From positions 1-47,380 of the IMG/VR virus record IMGVR_UViG_3300017960_000004: a DNA stretch of 47,380 nucleotides. The stretch is one strand, 5' to 3'. Made by a program: the position numbers and the translations under genes. Shown one piece after another: positions 15,326 to 24,988 of the stretch. The notes beneath the pieces were generated by a model, which worked only from the letters and a program-made list of their open reading frames with translations, ran no database searches and was not told the DNA's origin. The stretch is from a virus. Position 1 is the stretch's first letter. Each line of letters begins with the position of its first letter.

Positions 15326-18300
15326 CTACTCTCCCGCCAGCAGCCGGATCATCGCTCGCGTGTCGTTGGCCCGTCGCTCCTTTGCGCGAGCTCGAGGTTT
15401 GCTGGCGCTCTCGGCGGGCATTTTGCCGGCTCGAATCGCGCGAACGGTGGCCGCGTGGCGGCCCATGACCGTGCCACACAGGCCCAGGACCCCGGTGTCG
15501 TAGCGGTTTCCGTCCACGTTGGACGTGTAGTGCTTGATCATGGCGATCGACGGCGCCACCACCTTGCCCTCGAGCTTCCCGCGCTGCTCGAGCTCGGCCC
15601 AGGACACGGCGGCCCGCGTGTTGGACACGTCGAGCTTCCAGATCCCGGCCTCGCAGTTGTCGCACTTGCGCTTGAGGGACTGGTCGATGGCGGCCCGGCG
15701 CGCTGCGTCGAACGCCGCGGACGGGCTGCGGTGCTTGCTGATCACCTCGTTCGGGCGCGCCACCACGTAGATCGGGCGAAGCGGCTTGTCAGCCTTCGGC
15801 TTGCGAGCTCGAGGCTTCGCCTTCGCCTTGGGCTCGAGGGAGGGCGGGAGCACGCCGTCTTCGGCGCTTCTCGTTGCCCTCGTGGCCTTCTTTTTCGGTC
15901 GCGCCGCCGCGGGCCGGCGTTCCGTTCGCATGGCCTGGATCTGCTGGTAGGTGGCCACGCGCCGGCGATACTGCCCCGTCACCTGATCTCGAGCGCAGTC
16001 GTAGAGCGATTTGACGAACGCGCCGTCAAAAATTTCGGTGAGGTTTTTCAGCAGCGCGTACACCTCGGCTTTCGCACGCTGGGTTTCCAGGGGATCGATC
16101 CTCTGGGGGTCGAGCTCGTAGGGTGCCCTGCCCCCGGTGACCTCGCCCACCGAAGATTGCACGAACGAACGATCGAACGTCTGATCGGGCAGCGGTCGCA
16201 ACGCCGTGAAGGCTCGCGCCGCATCCTTGGCTGCGCGCCGGCGAGCATCCTTGGCGCTTCGCTTCCGCAGCAGGCCCGACTCGAGCTCCAACATCGTGCG
16301 GAGCGCAAACACGATCCCGGCGTAGGCTCGCGCTGCCGCGACCGATTCGGCGTACCTGAGATCCTGCTCGATCAGCTTTGCCTGGGGCGATCCGGTCGGC
16401 AGCGCCAGGACGAGATCCTCGGCCAGTGACGTGAGCGTATCGGGGTCGCGGAGTACGTCGATTTCCGAGCTCGCCAGGGGTCGCACCAGGGCGGTGCAGT
16501 CCACGTCGAGCTGGCGCGACTGGAGCTCGCGGCGAAGCTGCGCGTCAGACTTGCTCAGCGCGGCCTTGATCTCGCTGCGCTTGGGCGCCTTGGCGTCGCG
16601 AGTCAAAAATGCGAGGTAATCCATGGCGATTTTGGTCAACCCGTCGCGCCCTGTCTCCATGTAGAAAGTACCCGTTGGGCTCTCCGCTCGGCGTCCTTCG
16701 GGGTGCTCGGTTACCCGCCATCCCTTACGCGCAAGACTTCGCATGTGGGTGCGGCGCGTCGCGAACTTGCCGTCGAGTCCCGCTTGCTTGTCGAGGGCTG
16801 CAACGGCGCGCTCCAGCGCGACCTTTGACTTGAAGGTTTTTTCAAAGCCATCGAGGTCCCGTTTGCTTGCCCTCTCAGCGTCTGCCTTGCGTGCACGCTC
16901 TGCCTTCTCGGCGTCGGCCCTTGCTTTGCTGCGTGCCCTCTCCTCCGTTCGCTTGAACTCAAACGCAATCTCGCCGGCAGGTAGAAACTCCGTCGCAATC
17001 CCGCGCTGGATCAAGTAGACATCTTTGCCCCGAACCTTGTCGCGCCCGACGACCTTGCCCCCGTCCGCAAGCGTGCGTCCCACGTAGGGATCTTTTGTGC
17101 TGGCTGCCTTGGAGAGCAGGCCGCTCACGTACCCACCGGCCTCGCCGGCCAGCCGGTCGATCGCGGCCTGGGCGGTGCGGTGCTGGTGGCTGTCCACGAA
17201 CCCCGTAGAGAGCCCGCTCATGGACGCCGCCCAGCGCTGGCCCGAAGGCTTGTCCATGTTCTGCGTGACCTTGATCCGCACCTCCTGGGGGCGCTCGCCG
17301 AGCTCGGAGCGAGCCGGGCCGCCGAGCTTGTAGCGAAACAGGTAGTCACGGCCACCCTTGAAGGTGGACTCGGATCCGCTGAGCATCTGCGGCTTGAGGC
17401 CGGGGTTGCGCTGCACCAGCCGCTTCTCGAGCGCCTTGCCTAGGTCGGCGACCATGCCCTTCGCGGGCTTGGCGGGCTTCGCCTTGCGCACCCGCTCCTG
17501 TTTCGCCTTTTTCTCCGCCTCGATCGCCTTGTCGATCGCCTTGCTCGCGCGCGCCTTGTACTGCCCCTCGTGCAGCTTCTCGGCGATCTTGCGCATCTCC
17601 GTCGTGAGCGGCGCGCGGTTGTCCCGAATCGCGTCCACCTCGTACTCAACCAGAATGTTGTGGAGCTCGGCGAGGAACTCGCCGGCGTCGGACTCGGCGA
17701 CGGTGAACTGCTTGTCGCCGATCGGCCGGTAGGGAGCGAAGACGGACACGGTTCCCTTGCGGGGCTCGCTTCCGCGGACGCTGACCGTAGCGCCGCTTTT
17801 GCGCTTCGCGGCCCAGCTCAGATCCGGTTGCCGCTTGAACTTGCCCTTCACCTCGGAGTCGCGCAGCGCCTTGATCGCCGCGACGGCCGTGTCGTCGGCG
17901 GGCGCTTTCGCCTTCGCCTTCGCCTTCGGTTTTGCCTTGGCCTTCGCCGGCGCATTTCCGTTGGCGGCCTGGGCTGCGGCCTCAGCCTGGACCTTCGCCG
18001 CCTTCGCGGCTGCTTTCTCGATCTTCGCTACCTCACGCTCGCGGTCCTTGATCTGCTTGCGGACCCAGCGGATCCGTTTCTTGTCGGACTTGTGGCGCTC
18101 GACCTGCGCCGTCTTACCGGCGTCTCTCAGGCCCTGGACGCCGGCGCCCTGTAGCGCTTCGGCGATGCGCGTCTCAAGGATCTTTTCGGCTTCGGCGAGG
18201 GTGAGGCCGCCGCTGGGCGGCATGAACCGAACGTCCAGCCCCTGGAAATCGACGGGGTACAGGTAGCCTTGCCACGCCCCCTTGACGAACACATCGGTCT

Positions 18301-21300
18301 TGTAGCCGTTCTCCGCGTGTCGCTCCGCGGCCGTGCGCAGCGAAAACGGCGCGCTGTCCACCAGGCTCAGGTCTGGCTCGATCGAGTCGGGGATTCCCGC
18401 CAGCTTGGTAGTGTCTGACTTTTTCACCACCTTGCCGTCGCGCACGTCCGCCATGAAGTAGCGGCCGTCTTGCCACGCGAACATGCGCACAGGTGTCGGT
18501 GCGCTGGGGTCGTTCGTCCGGTACGCCATGACCACGGATTTTCCTGGGTCGAACCCTCGAGGGAGCGCCGGCAGATCGAAACCGATCTCCGGCCGCTCGT
18601 CTCTCCACGCCTTGAGGTCCCGCTTGCGGGGCTTTTTGCCGGCCGCGGTGACCGGGCCCACCGTGTCGCCGTCGCGGCCCTCGTACCAGTACAGTCGCGT
18701 GCCGTCGTAGACCGCGCTGCGGATCCCGTCCGCTTTGGGGCCCTTGCGCCCCCGCAAACGCTGGAGCGCGCCGATCACCGTCAGCGGTGCCTCGGTCACC
18801 AGGGCGCTCCACTCGCCCTTTTCCATCCTTTTGAGCACGGCGTCCAGGGCGAGCTGCTGCGTGTACTCGGTGCCCTGGACGGCCTGGGCGTGGACGCCCG
18901 CCATGAACTTGGCAGGATCGAACGCTGGGCTTGCTTGTCCCTTCGGCGACCGACTGTGCACCATGCCGAGGGTGCGCGCAGGCGTGCTCGAGAAGTCGAG
19001 CGGCGGGGCGAGCTCGAGCATGAACACGTCCCCGTCGCTGTCGAGCACCATGCCGCTGGGCGCCACCTGGCGCAGCAGCATGCCCTGAGCCTCGAATGCG
19101 ACGATCGGGATCTCGCCCGCTTCGCGGCGCTTGATCGCGTCCACCTTCTGCGGCTTAGACATAGCGCCCGCGCGAGCTCGAGCGGCGGTCAGGCGGCGCT
19201 CGAGCTCCTGGGCGGCCTGCGCCCGCTCGTTTCGCCCGAAGTAGGTCAACGGCTGGCCGGGCTCGCAGACCGCGAAGGTGCGCGCCCCTGGCTTGCCAGA
19301 CTTGCCCCACTCCTGGAGTACGGGGCAGTCCCCGTTCGGCTGGCTGGTGTAGGCGGGGCAGACAGTCGCGGAGAAGTTGATCTCGGGCTCGGTGAGCTGG
19401 ACGCAGAACTGGCCGATCGGTACAGGCTTCTTGTCACGGCGCCCTCGCTTTTTCTCGTAGTCGAGCCACATGCGATAGGCGTCATCGACCGTCACCTTCG
19501 GCCGCTCGGCAACCGGCTTGACCGCTTCGCGCCGCGCCTTCGCCTCGGTCTTGCTCTCCGCCGGCGCAGGCTTGTCCGCCGCGGCGCCAAACTTGGTCGG
19601 CGCGTCCTCGAGGACGAACGGCGCCTTCGCGTAGTCGGTGGTTTTTCCCTTGCTTCGCACTGCGACGAAGTTGTCGGTCACCTTGAGGGACAGTCCCTTG
19701 AGCTTGCTGCCGGGCAGCGGCTCGAGCACCACCACGGTGTCGCTGGGCTTTTCGGCCACCCGGTACTTCACGCGTCGAGCTCCACCGCGGTTGAACTGGA
19801 GGAGCTGGCCGACCTTCGCCTTGCGGATCGCCTCGGTGCCCTCTCGAAGATCCTTGTCCATGACGCTCTCGGCCTTCGCTGCTCCCATGTTCTTTGCCTC
19901 CTTCGCGCGCGTCGGCGCCATGGCCCGCATCTTTTCGAGCAGGGCCGAAAACTGTTTGTCCACGCCGCGTCCCGCCTTGGAGCGCTCCGCAAAGTCGAGC
20001 GCGTAGATGTAGTTTTGGCCCTCGTGCTCGAGCCAGATCCGCGCCCCGTACTGGTCGTATTGCGCGCCCCGGTCGTACTTGCGGCCAACCGCCCAGCCGC
20101 CCTTGCGCAGCGCTCGGTTGATCGCGTTGGGGTCGGCCAGGTCGGGGTCGCGGGCCTCGATCGCGGCGATGATCTTGGGCGCGAGCTCGACGTGGCGCTT
20201 GCGATTCTCGGCGTCGTCTCGAGCTCGGCGCGCGTCCTCGTCGCGTCGCTTTGCCAGCAGTTGCCGGATCATTTTCTTCGGGTCGCCGGCGCAGATCGCA
20301 GATGCCTCGTCTTGGCCCTTGCGGGCTACGTCGAAGGGGATCCCGTGCACGCGCTCGAGCACGATCCGCGCCGCCTCGCTGCTCACCTGGCACAACCGGC
20401 GCGCCACGTCGTCGGGCTCCGCCCCCTCTTGCCAGTTGGCCGGATCCGCGATCAGGCGCATGCGCTTTCCGTACACCTGGGCGTACTCGAGGATCTGCTT
20501 GCGCTCGGCCTCAAGCTCCTTCGGCGTGTTGCGGTTGAGCCACTGCACCCCGAACATCAGATACGGCTCGAGGCTTTGATCGGGGCTGAGATCCGATCCG
20601 TTCCACCAGATGCGTTTGTCCAGGCCCGTGCGCTTGCCGATCGCCTTTTTCTTGGCGCGGAAGTCGGCGATCTCGGCCATGGCGTCTTTCCATGCGCGCG
20701 TGGTCTGCAAGGCGCGGAAGTAGCCGCGGGCTTCGGGTGCGTTGTAGGTGTCGCCGCGCTCCGGCTTGGGAGGCCAGTTGCCCTGCTCGAGGGCGAGCTC
20801 GCCGATCCGTTGCGCCGCAGCCTCGGAGGTGACGCCTGTCACCATCAGCCGCTTGTCGGTGCCGAACCGCTTTCGGATCGCCGCGCGTAGCTTGCGGATC
20901 GCTTTGGGGTCGTCCAGCTCGCGGAAGATCGAGAGCACGGTGGGCATGCTGCTGGTCTTGTCCAGGCGCATGGCCAGGTGCTCGGGGCTCTGTGGTGGAC
21001 GCGCAGCGCTTTCGAGTGGCTTTTTCACCGTCACCAGGGCGACGCGCACGTTCGTATTCTCGAACTTGGCGTCAGGCTGGGGCTCGATGCTGGCGCCCAT
21101 GTCCTCGAGACGGTCGCGGAGCTCGACGGTGAGCGCGTCGGTACGCGAGGGGAACGATCCCGACACCACCGACACCAGGACGCCGCCAGGCTCGAGGAGC
21201 TCGAGCGCGCGGTCGAGGTGGCGCGCGTCCGAACGATCCTCGAACGGCGGGTTCATCAGGATCCGGCTGTACCGCTCGCCTCGAGGGGGCTTCCACGCCA

Positions 21301-22609
21301 GGAAGTTGTCTTGCGTGACTTTTTTGAACCCCTGGGAGCGCAGGAGCTCGGCCAGGCTGCGGTTGAACTCCACCAGGCGCAGGCGGTCGCCGAACGCTCG
21401 GAGCTCGCGTGCGATGGCGCCAGACCCGGCAGACGGCTCGAGCACCATGGTCCCGATGGGCATGTTGGCGAAGTCGGCGGCGTCCACCATCTTCCCGACC
21501 AGCTTTTCGGGCGTCGGAAAAAAGCCAGGGATCCGGCGCCGCATCAGCTCGGCCTCCTTCAGCCTGAGCTCGGCCGCCTTCGCTTCCTCAGTGTCGAGGC
21601 GCACGCCGCCCACGCAGCAGCGCATGAGGGCTTGGAGCGCGTCGCGTAGCTCGGCGGTCGTGTTGATCCCCAGCGTCTTACGAATCCGAACGTCGTCCTC
21701 GAGCAGCTCGATCACGCGCTCAAAGGGCGACCAGCGCTCCTTCGATTTCTTGTCGAGCTCGCGCATGCGCGCCATGAGATCCTCGGCCTCTTGGAGCTTG
21801 AGGGGCACGTAGTCCCCGCCTCCGGTCGGGGTGCGGCCCATGAGCTCGCGGATCAACGGGTACTGGTCGAGCTCGAGGTCACGAGCTGCGTCCACCAGGC
21901 GATCCCGGTACAGACGCAGGGGCGCGAGCTCGGCGAACTCCACGTCCCGCATCTTGGGCGGCGGGAGCTCGCGGTCGGGGCCCAGGCGCTCGCCGTTCGC
22001 TTCGACCCGGCGCCGGGTCGCGCGGCGGAGCTCCACCAGCAGATCGTTGAGCTGGGTGCGGTGGCGGATCCGGTTGAGCGCTGCGTTGTCCGCTCCCCTC
22101 GCGCTCTCCGCGATCCGCTGGCCCAGGCGCTCGAGGATCGACCCGGTGTCGATCTTGGCAGTGCCGCCCTTGATCTTGTGCGCGGCCATGCGAGCTCGCC
22201 GCGGCGTGTTTGTCTGCGCCTGCGCGGCTTCCTCGATCTGCTTTTTGCCCTGGGCCTTGAGCTTGCGGCCCTGGTCGATCAGCCGCTTGCCCCGCTTTTC
22301 TCGCTCGCGGATCTGCTTTCCCATGGCGCTGTTCTCGAGCGCCTTGGTCATTTTGCGCTTGGTTGGCTTGGCCTTCGGCTTGGCCGGTGCGTCGTCACCG
22401 AACAGAGAGGCCGGGCGCGCAACCTGGAGCTTGGCTCGGGGGCCAAAGGTGTAGCTCTCCTCGCACAGGTCACCCTCCATGACCGTGGCCGTGCGCGCGC
22501 ACAGGCGCACCATGTCGTCGGCCTGTTCGACCTTGACCACCTCCACCTCGCCCAGGCCGGGGAGGCGCACCACGTCGGCGACGCGAACCTGTTGTGCCTC
22601 GAGCTCCAC
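15326..22609 (-). CDS. Giant polyvalent protein (2427 aa) with adenine methyltransferase domain
   Basis: A 2427-aa single-frame protein. Residues about 361-550 form an amino-methyltransferase: FFPTPEKLVGKMVDAA, SAM-binding EPSAGSG (391-397) and catalytic NPPF (453-456), the N6-adenine/N4-cytosine class. The remaining ~1,850 residues contain several compact domains joined by Lys/Ala-rich linkers (for example AKAKPKAKAKAKAP), which I cannot name. It ends in TRAMIRLLAGE, a tag shared with its two upstream neighbours. This architecture fits the 'polyvalent proteins' of phages and conjugative elements, often delivered with DNA to protect it. GTG start 22609 overlaps the upstream TAG. No convincing helicase or polymerase motif was seen. 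Confidence 0.85.
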   Translation of the reverse strand: MELEAQQVRVADVVRLPGLGEVEVVKVEQADDMVRLCARTATVMEGDLCEESYTFGPRAKLQVARPASLFGDDAPAKPKAKPTKRKMTKALENSAMGKQIREREKRGKRLIDQGRKLKAQGKKQIEEAAQAQTNTPRRARMAAHKIKGGTAKIDTGSILERLGQRIAESARGADNAALNRIRHRTQLNDLLVELRRATRRRVEANGERLGPDRELPPPKMRDVEFAELAPLRLYRDRLVDAARDLELDQYPLIRELMGRTPTGGGDYVPLKLQEAEDLMARMRELDKKSKERWSPFERVIELLEDDVRIRKTLGINTTAELRDALQALMRCCVGGVRLDTEEAKAAELRLKEAELMRRRIPGFFPTPEKLVGKMVDAADFANMPIGTMVLEPSAGSGAIARELRAFGDRLRLVEFNRSLAELLRSQGFKKVTQDNFLAWKPPRGERYSRILMNPPFEDRSDARHLDRALELLEPGGVLVSVVSGSFPSRTDALTVELRDRLEDMGASIEPQPDAKFENTNVRVALVTVKKPLESAARPPQSPEHLAMRLDKTSSMPTVLSIFRELDDPKAIRKLRAAIRKRFGTDKRLMVTGVTSEAAAQRIGELALEQGNWPPKPERGDTYNAPEARGYFRALQTTRAWKDAMAEIADFRAKKKAIGKRTGLDKRIWWNGSDLSPDQSLEPYLMFGVQWLNRNTPKELEAERKQILEYAQVYGKRMRLIADPANWQEGAEPDDVARRLCQVSSEAARIVLERVHGIPFDVARKGQDEASAICAGDPKKMIRQLLAKRRDEDARRARDDAENRKRHVELAPKIIAAIEARDPDLADPNAINRALRKGGWAVGRKYDRGAQYDQYGARIWLEHEGQNYIYALDFAERSKAGRGVDKQFSALLEKMRAMAPTRAKEAKNMGAAKAESVMDKDLREGTEAIRKAKVGQLLQFNRGGARRVKYRVAEKPSDTVVVLEPLPGSKLKGLSLKVTDNFVAVRSKGKTTDYAKAPFVLEDAPTKFGAAADKPAPAESKTEAKARREAVKPVAERPKVTVDDAYRMWLDYEKKRGRRDKKPVPIGQFCVQLTEPEINFSATVCPAYTSQPNGDCPVLQEWGKSGKPGARTFAVCEPGQPLTYFGRNERAQAAQELERRLTAARARAGAMSKPQKVDAIKRREAGEIPIVAFEAQGMLLRQVAPSGMVLDSDGDVFMLELAPPLDFSSTPARTLGMVHSRSPKGQASPAFDPAKFMAGVHAQAVQGTEYTQQLALDAVLKRMEKGEWSALVTEAPLTVIGALQRLRGRKGPKADGIRSAVYDGTRLYWYEGRDGDTVGPVTAAGKKPRKRDLKAWRDERPEIGFDLPALPRGFDPGKSVVMAYRTNDPSAPTPVRMFAWQDGRYFMADVRDGKVVKKSDTTKLAGIPDSIEPDLSLVDSAPFSLRTAAERHAENGYKTDVFVKGAWQGYLYPVDFQGLDVRFMPPSGGLTLAEAEKILETRIAEALQGAGVQGLRDAGKTAQVERHKSDKKRIRWVRKQIKDREREVAKIEKAAAKAAKVQAEAAAQAANGNAPAKAKAKPKAKAKAKAPADDTAVAAIKALRDSEVKGKFKRQPDLSWAAKRKSGATVSVRGSEPRKGTVSVFAPYRPIGDKQFTVAESDAGEFLAELHNILVEYEVDAIRDNRAPLTTEMRKIAEKLHEGQYKARASKAIDKAIEAEKKAKQERVRKAKPAKPAKGMVADLGKALEKRLVQRNPGLKPQMLSGSESTFKGGRDYLFRYKLGGPARSELGERPQEVRIKVTQNMDKPSGQRWAASMSGLSTGFVDSHQHRTAQAAIDRLAGEAGGYVSGLLSKAASTKDPYVGRTLADGGKVVGRDKVRGKDVYLIQRGIATEFLPAGEIAFEFKRTEERARSKARADAEKAERARKADAERASKRDLDGFEKTFKSKVALERAVAALDKQAGLDGKFATRRTHMRSLARKGWRVTEHPEGRRAESPTGTFYMETGRDGLTKIAMDYLAFLTRDAKAPKRSEIKAALSKSDAQLRRELQSRQLDVDCTALVRPLASSEIDVLRDPDTLTSLAEDLVLALPTGSPQAKLIEQDLRYAESVAAARAYAGIVFALRTMLELESGLLRKRSAKDARRRAAKDAARAFTALRPLPDQTFDRSFVQSSVGEVTGGRAPYELDPQRIDPLETQRAKAEVYALLKNLTEIFDGAFVKSLYDCARDQVTGQYRRRVATYQQIQAMRTERRPAAARPKKKATRATRSAEDGVLPPSLEPKAKAKPRARKPKADKPLRPIYVVARPNEVISKHRSPSAAFDAARRAAIDQSLKRKCDNCEAGIWKLDVSNTRAAVSWAELEQRGKLEGKVVAPSIAMIKHYTSNVDGNRYDTGVLGLCGTVMGRHAATVRAIRAGKMPAESASKPRARAKERRANDTRAMIRLLAGE

Positions 22610-22947
22610 TAGACCATCCCCCTGATCGCCGCCCGTGTAGCGGCGGCGCGTTCGCGACGGGCCTCAAGCGCTTCTCGAGCTGCTCGCTCTGCCGTCTTGG
22701 TCCCGACTCCCGCGGACATAGCCGTGGCGCCCGCGAGCACCTCAAGTGACGGGACCGGGCGTCCGTACCGGAGCGCGCCCCGGATGATCCCGTCCGCCTT
22801 GGCGCGAGCTCGAGCCGCGGCCTTGCTGCCCCAGGACTCCGGCCGCGGCGTCGGCCGGTAGTCTTCCGGCGGAGGCGAGGTTCCGTACTCCTGCGCGATC
22901 TGCCGGCGGATTAGCCGGCTACCGCGGTCATAGGCAGCCTTGCCCAC
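22609..22947 (-). CDS. Small basic protein with shared C-terminal tag, 112 aa
   Basis: A 112-aa basic helical protein, Arg/Ala-rich, ending in RAAATRAAIRGMV, a close match to the C-termini of the 543-aa and 2427-aa neighbours. It has no other recognisable domain. It lies between those two genes with 0-3 base junctions. If the tag is a packaging or processing signal, this protein would travel with them. Confidence 0.75.
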   Translation of the reverse strand: MGKAAYDRGSRLIRRQIAQEYGTSPPPEDYRPTPRPESWGSKAAARARAKADGIIRGALRYGRPVPSLEVLAGATAMSAGVGTKTAERAAREALEARRERAAATRAAIRGMV

Positions 22948-22949
22948 AC

Positions 22950-24581
22950 TTAGCCTCCCGCCAGGGCGCGGATCGCTGCTCGAGTCGCCGCGCGTTGCTT
23001 GTTCGAGCTCGGCTTATTTTTCGCCGCCTTGGCCCGGCGTTTCGGGGTGAGCTTGGAGCGGTGGGCCGCCTTGTAGGCGCGCTGCTTTTCGAGGCTGACC
23101 GGGCGCCCCATGAAGTCGGCCTGGAAGATCCCAGGGAAGGCCGCGGCCTCGTTGAGGAGCTCGCGGATCGGTAGTTCGATCACCTTGACCTTCATGGTCC
23201 GCTCCGGCCCGATGATCGCCAGCGCAGCCCAGCGGTGGTGGCCGTCGAGGATGTGGCCGTCCGCCGATCCCAGGACGGCCGCGTCGATCTTTGGGAACTT
23301 GCCGCACAGGTGGCTGTCGGCCATGCTCACCGCCTTGCGGGCCTGGATCTCGCGCTGGGTGGCCTTGAGCATCCCCACCGGGATCTCTTTCACCTTGATC
23401 TTGACCCCGCTTCGCTTCAGGTAGTCCATCCACGCCTTGAGCGGCGCGACGTTGCGTTTTCCGCCTGCGTCGAGGATCGCCCGGCCGAGCGCCTGCTTGT
23501 CGGGGTCTTTGTCCTTGAGCAGCTTGTCCGCGGTGGTGTCGAGGATCTGGGGCATTTCGGCGCGCGAGAGGCCCAGGTTCCCCTTGCAGACGCTCGGCTT
23601 CATTTTGCAGTAGTCGGCGGCTCGCTCGATCCCCTTCTCGATCAGCCCGCGCACGCGCCGAGCGCTGTCGCGGTCGGCGTCGAGCACGTCGAGCTTATAC
23701 ATGCGGCACACGCTGCGTTCGGGTTGCTTCATGGTCTTGGTCGTCCTCTCGAGCTCGTGGCACTTGGCGCCTCGAGCTCCGGTTTTGGGTAGCGGCCTGC
23801 CGAGCAGGATCTTGAGCTTTCGCTTGCCCGCGATCGTGCGGAAGTACCAGTAGGGATAGTCGGGATACTTGCCCTGGGGGTGGGCGCCGACCCACTCGAT
23901 CTGCTTGCCCAGGAGCTCGCACACCTCTTGGGGATCGGTGACGGCGGGCGGCCGAAACCGCGTGATCATGATGTGGGCGATCTTGTCGCTGAGCTCGCCG
24001 TAGTAGCCGGGCTGGTTCAGCATTTTGCCCTTGTGCTTCACGATCTCGCGCTTGGCCTGGTCGCTCCCGTCATGGCCAAGGCCGGTGCTCTTGATCCCTC
24101 GAGGCTTGCGCTTGGCGGTGCTCACCACGTCGGCCAGGGGATCGGCGTCGATGTCGGCCGCGGTGACCACCAGCGTTTCGTCGCCCGTCAGGTCGCCGAC
24201 CTTGCGGAACTTCAAATGTCCGCCGAGGTGCGCATATGCGCCGTCGATCAGCTTGAACAGGTTTTTGGCGACCGCAGGCTGAGCGCGCAGCACCGCAGGC
24301 GAGAGATCGAGATAGACGTTTTTGCGCCCCCCCGCGAGCTCGGAGAACGTGTCTCGAGGTCGGTAGAGCTGCGCCGTGCGGACTCGAGACGCGCGACGCC
24401 GCTTTTTCCGGCGCCAGTCGCCGGTCTTCGGGTCCTTTTCGTAGCCGGCACGCTTGACGGCCGTCCAGGCCGTCGCCGCGGCCTGGGCGTCGGTGTAGCC
24501 CTGCTCGGAGATCCCCTGCTGGTAAACCTCCTCCCAGATCCGTGCTGCCCGCGGAAGCCGCTCGAGTGTCCCCAGGGGCAT
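22950..24581 (-). CDS. Multidomain ChaB-like / phage-domain / ParB-like protein, 543 aa
   Basis: Residues 8-48 (LPRAARIWEEVYQQG... AWTAVKRAGYEKD) resemble the ChaB fold. Residues about 85-265 (AYAHLGGHLKF, ADIDADPLADVV, GHDGSDQAK, PGYYGELSDKIA, KLKILLGRP) match a domain of unknown name that recurs in large phage proteins and may be a degenerate acyltransferase fold. Residues about 395-480 contain a ParB/sulfiredoxin-like nuclease core with DGHHRWAAL (446-454). A basic tail ends in RAATRAAIRALAGG. ParB-like domains bind nucleotides and can nick DNA. The domain mix is that of a polyvalent protein injected with viral DNA. Confidence 0.8.
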   Translation of the reverse strand: MPLGTLERLPRAARIWEEVYQQGISEQGYTDAQAAATAWTAVKRAGYEKDPKTGDWRRKKRRRASRVRTAQLYRPRDTFSELAGGRKNVYLDLSPAVLRAQPAVAKNLFKLIDGAYAHLGGHLKFRKVGDLTGDETLVVTAADIDADPLADVVSTAKRKPRGIKSTGLGHDGSDQAKREIVKHKGKMLNQPGYYGELSDKIAHIMITRFRPPAVTDPQEVCELLGKQIEWVGAHPQGKYPDYPYWYFRTIAGKRKLKILLGRPLPKTGARGAKCHELERTTKTMKQPERSVCRMYKLDVLDADRDSARRVRGLIEKGIERAADYCKMKPSVCKGNLGLSRAEMPQILDTTADKLLKDKDPDKQALGRAILDAGGKRNVAPLKAWMDYLKRSGVKIKVKEIPVGMLKATQREIQARKAVSMADSHLCGKFPKIDAAVLGSADGHILDGHHRWAALAIIGPERTMKVKVIELPIRELLNEAAAFPGIFQADFMGRPVSLEKQRAYKAAHRSKLTPKRRAKAAKNKPSSNKQRAATRAAIRALAGG

Positions 24582-24583
24582 AG

Positions 24584-24988
24584 CTAGTAGTCTCCTTCTC
24601 CCGAAAGTCGTCCCCAGAAATCCGTGGTCATGCCCCGCGCGGACTCGGTGATCCGCTGGACCGGCGCGGGCATGGCCGGCACGACCACCTGCGGCTGCGA
24701 GGCCAGGTGTTCCTTGATCGCCTGCACGTCGCCCTCGAGCTGGCCGATCTGATCGCGCTCGCCGGTGAACACGTACTGATCCAGCAGGCGCACCGCGATT
24801 GCACCGGCGGCGGCGCTGACCACCGCGATCAGGACGGTGCGACCGATGTTGCCTTCCCCGTTTTGGCCCACGGCGTAGCCCTGCGCGGGCGGCTGCTTCA
24901 CCTGGGGCCCCGGCTTGCCCTGCTGTGGCTGCTGGGGTGACGGCTGCGCCTGGGGCGGTCGTGCGTGCTGGTAGGGGTGTGCCTTCAT
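24584..24988 (-). CDS. Single-pass membrane protein, 134 aa
   Basis: A Gln/Pro-rich disordered N-terminus (about 45 residues), then one membrane helix (TVLIAVVSAAAGAIAVRLL, about 51-69) and an acidic helical C-terminus with a short coiled-coil candidate (DQIGQLEGDVQAIKEHL). The start ATG 24988 overlaps the previous stop as ATGA. It looks like a membrane-embedded virion protein; family not recognised. Confidence 0.7.
   Translation of the reverse strand: MKAHPYQHARPPQAQPSPQQPQQGKPGPQVKQPPAQGYAVGQNGEGNIGRTVLIAVVSAAAGAIAVRLLDQYVFTGERDQIGQLEGDVQAIKEHLASQPQVVVPAMPAPVQRITESARGMTTDFWGRLSGEGDY

Noticed and set aside
18060-18160. GLRDAGKT in the 2427-aa protein as a Walker A motif
   Set aside because: It matches GxxxxGK[ST], but there is no preceding hydrophobic strand and no Walker B partner, and it sits in a charged coiled-coil region. 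Treated as chance.
18470-20890. An 806-codon open frame on the plus strand opposite the 2427-aa gene
   Set aside because: It is antisense to strongly biased codons of the large gene, has Arg/Leu/Gly/His-rich shadow composition and no domain. Long antisense frames are expected at this GC content.
22950-24581. Plasmid partition (ParB) function for the 543-aa protein
   Set aside because: There is no ParA-like ATPase or parS-like repeat array; the ParB-like core is one part of a multidomain tagged protein.
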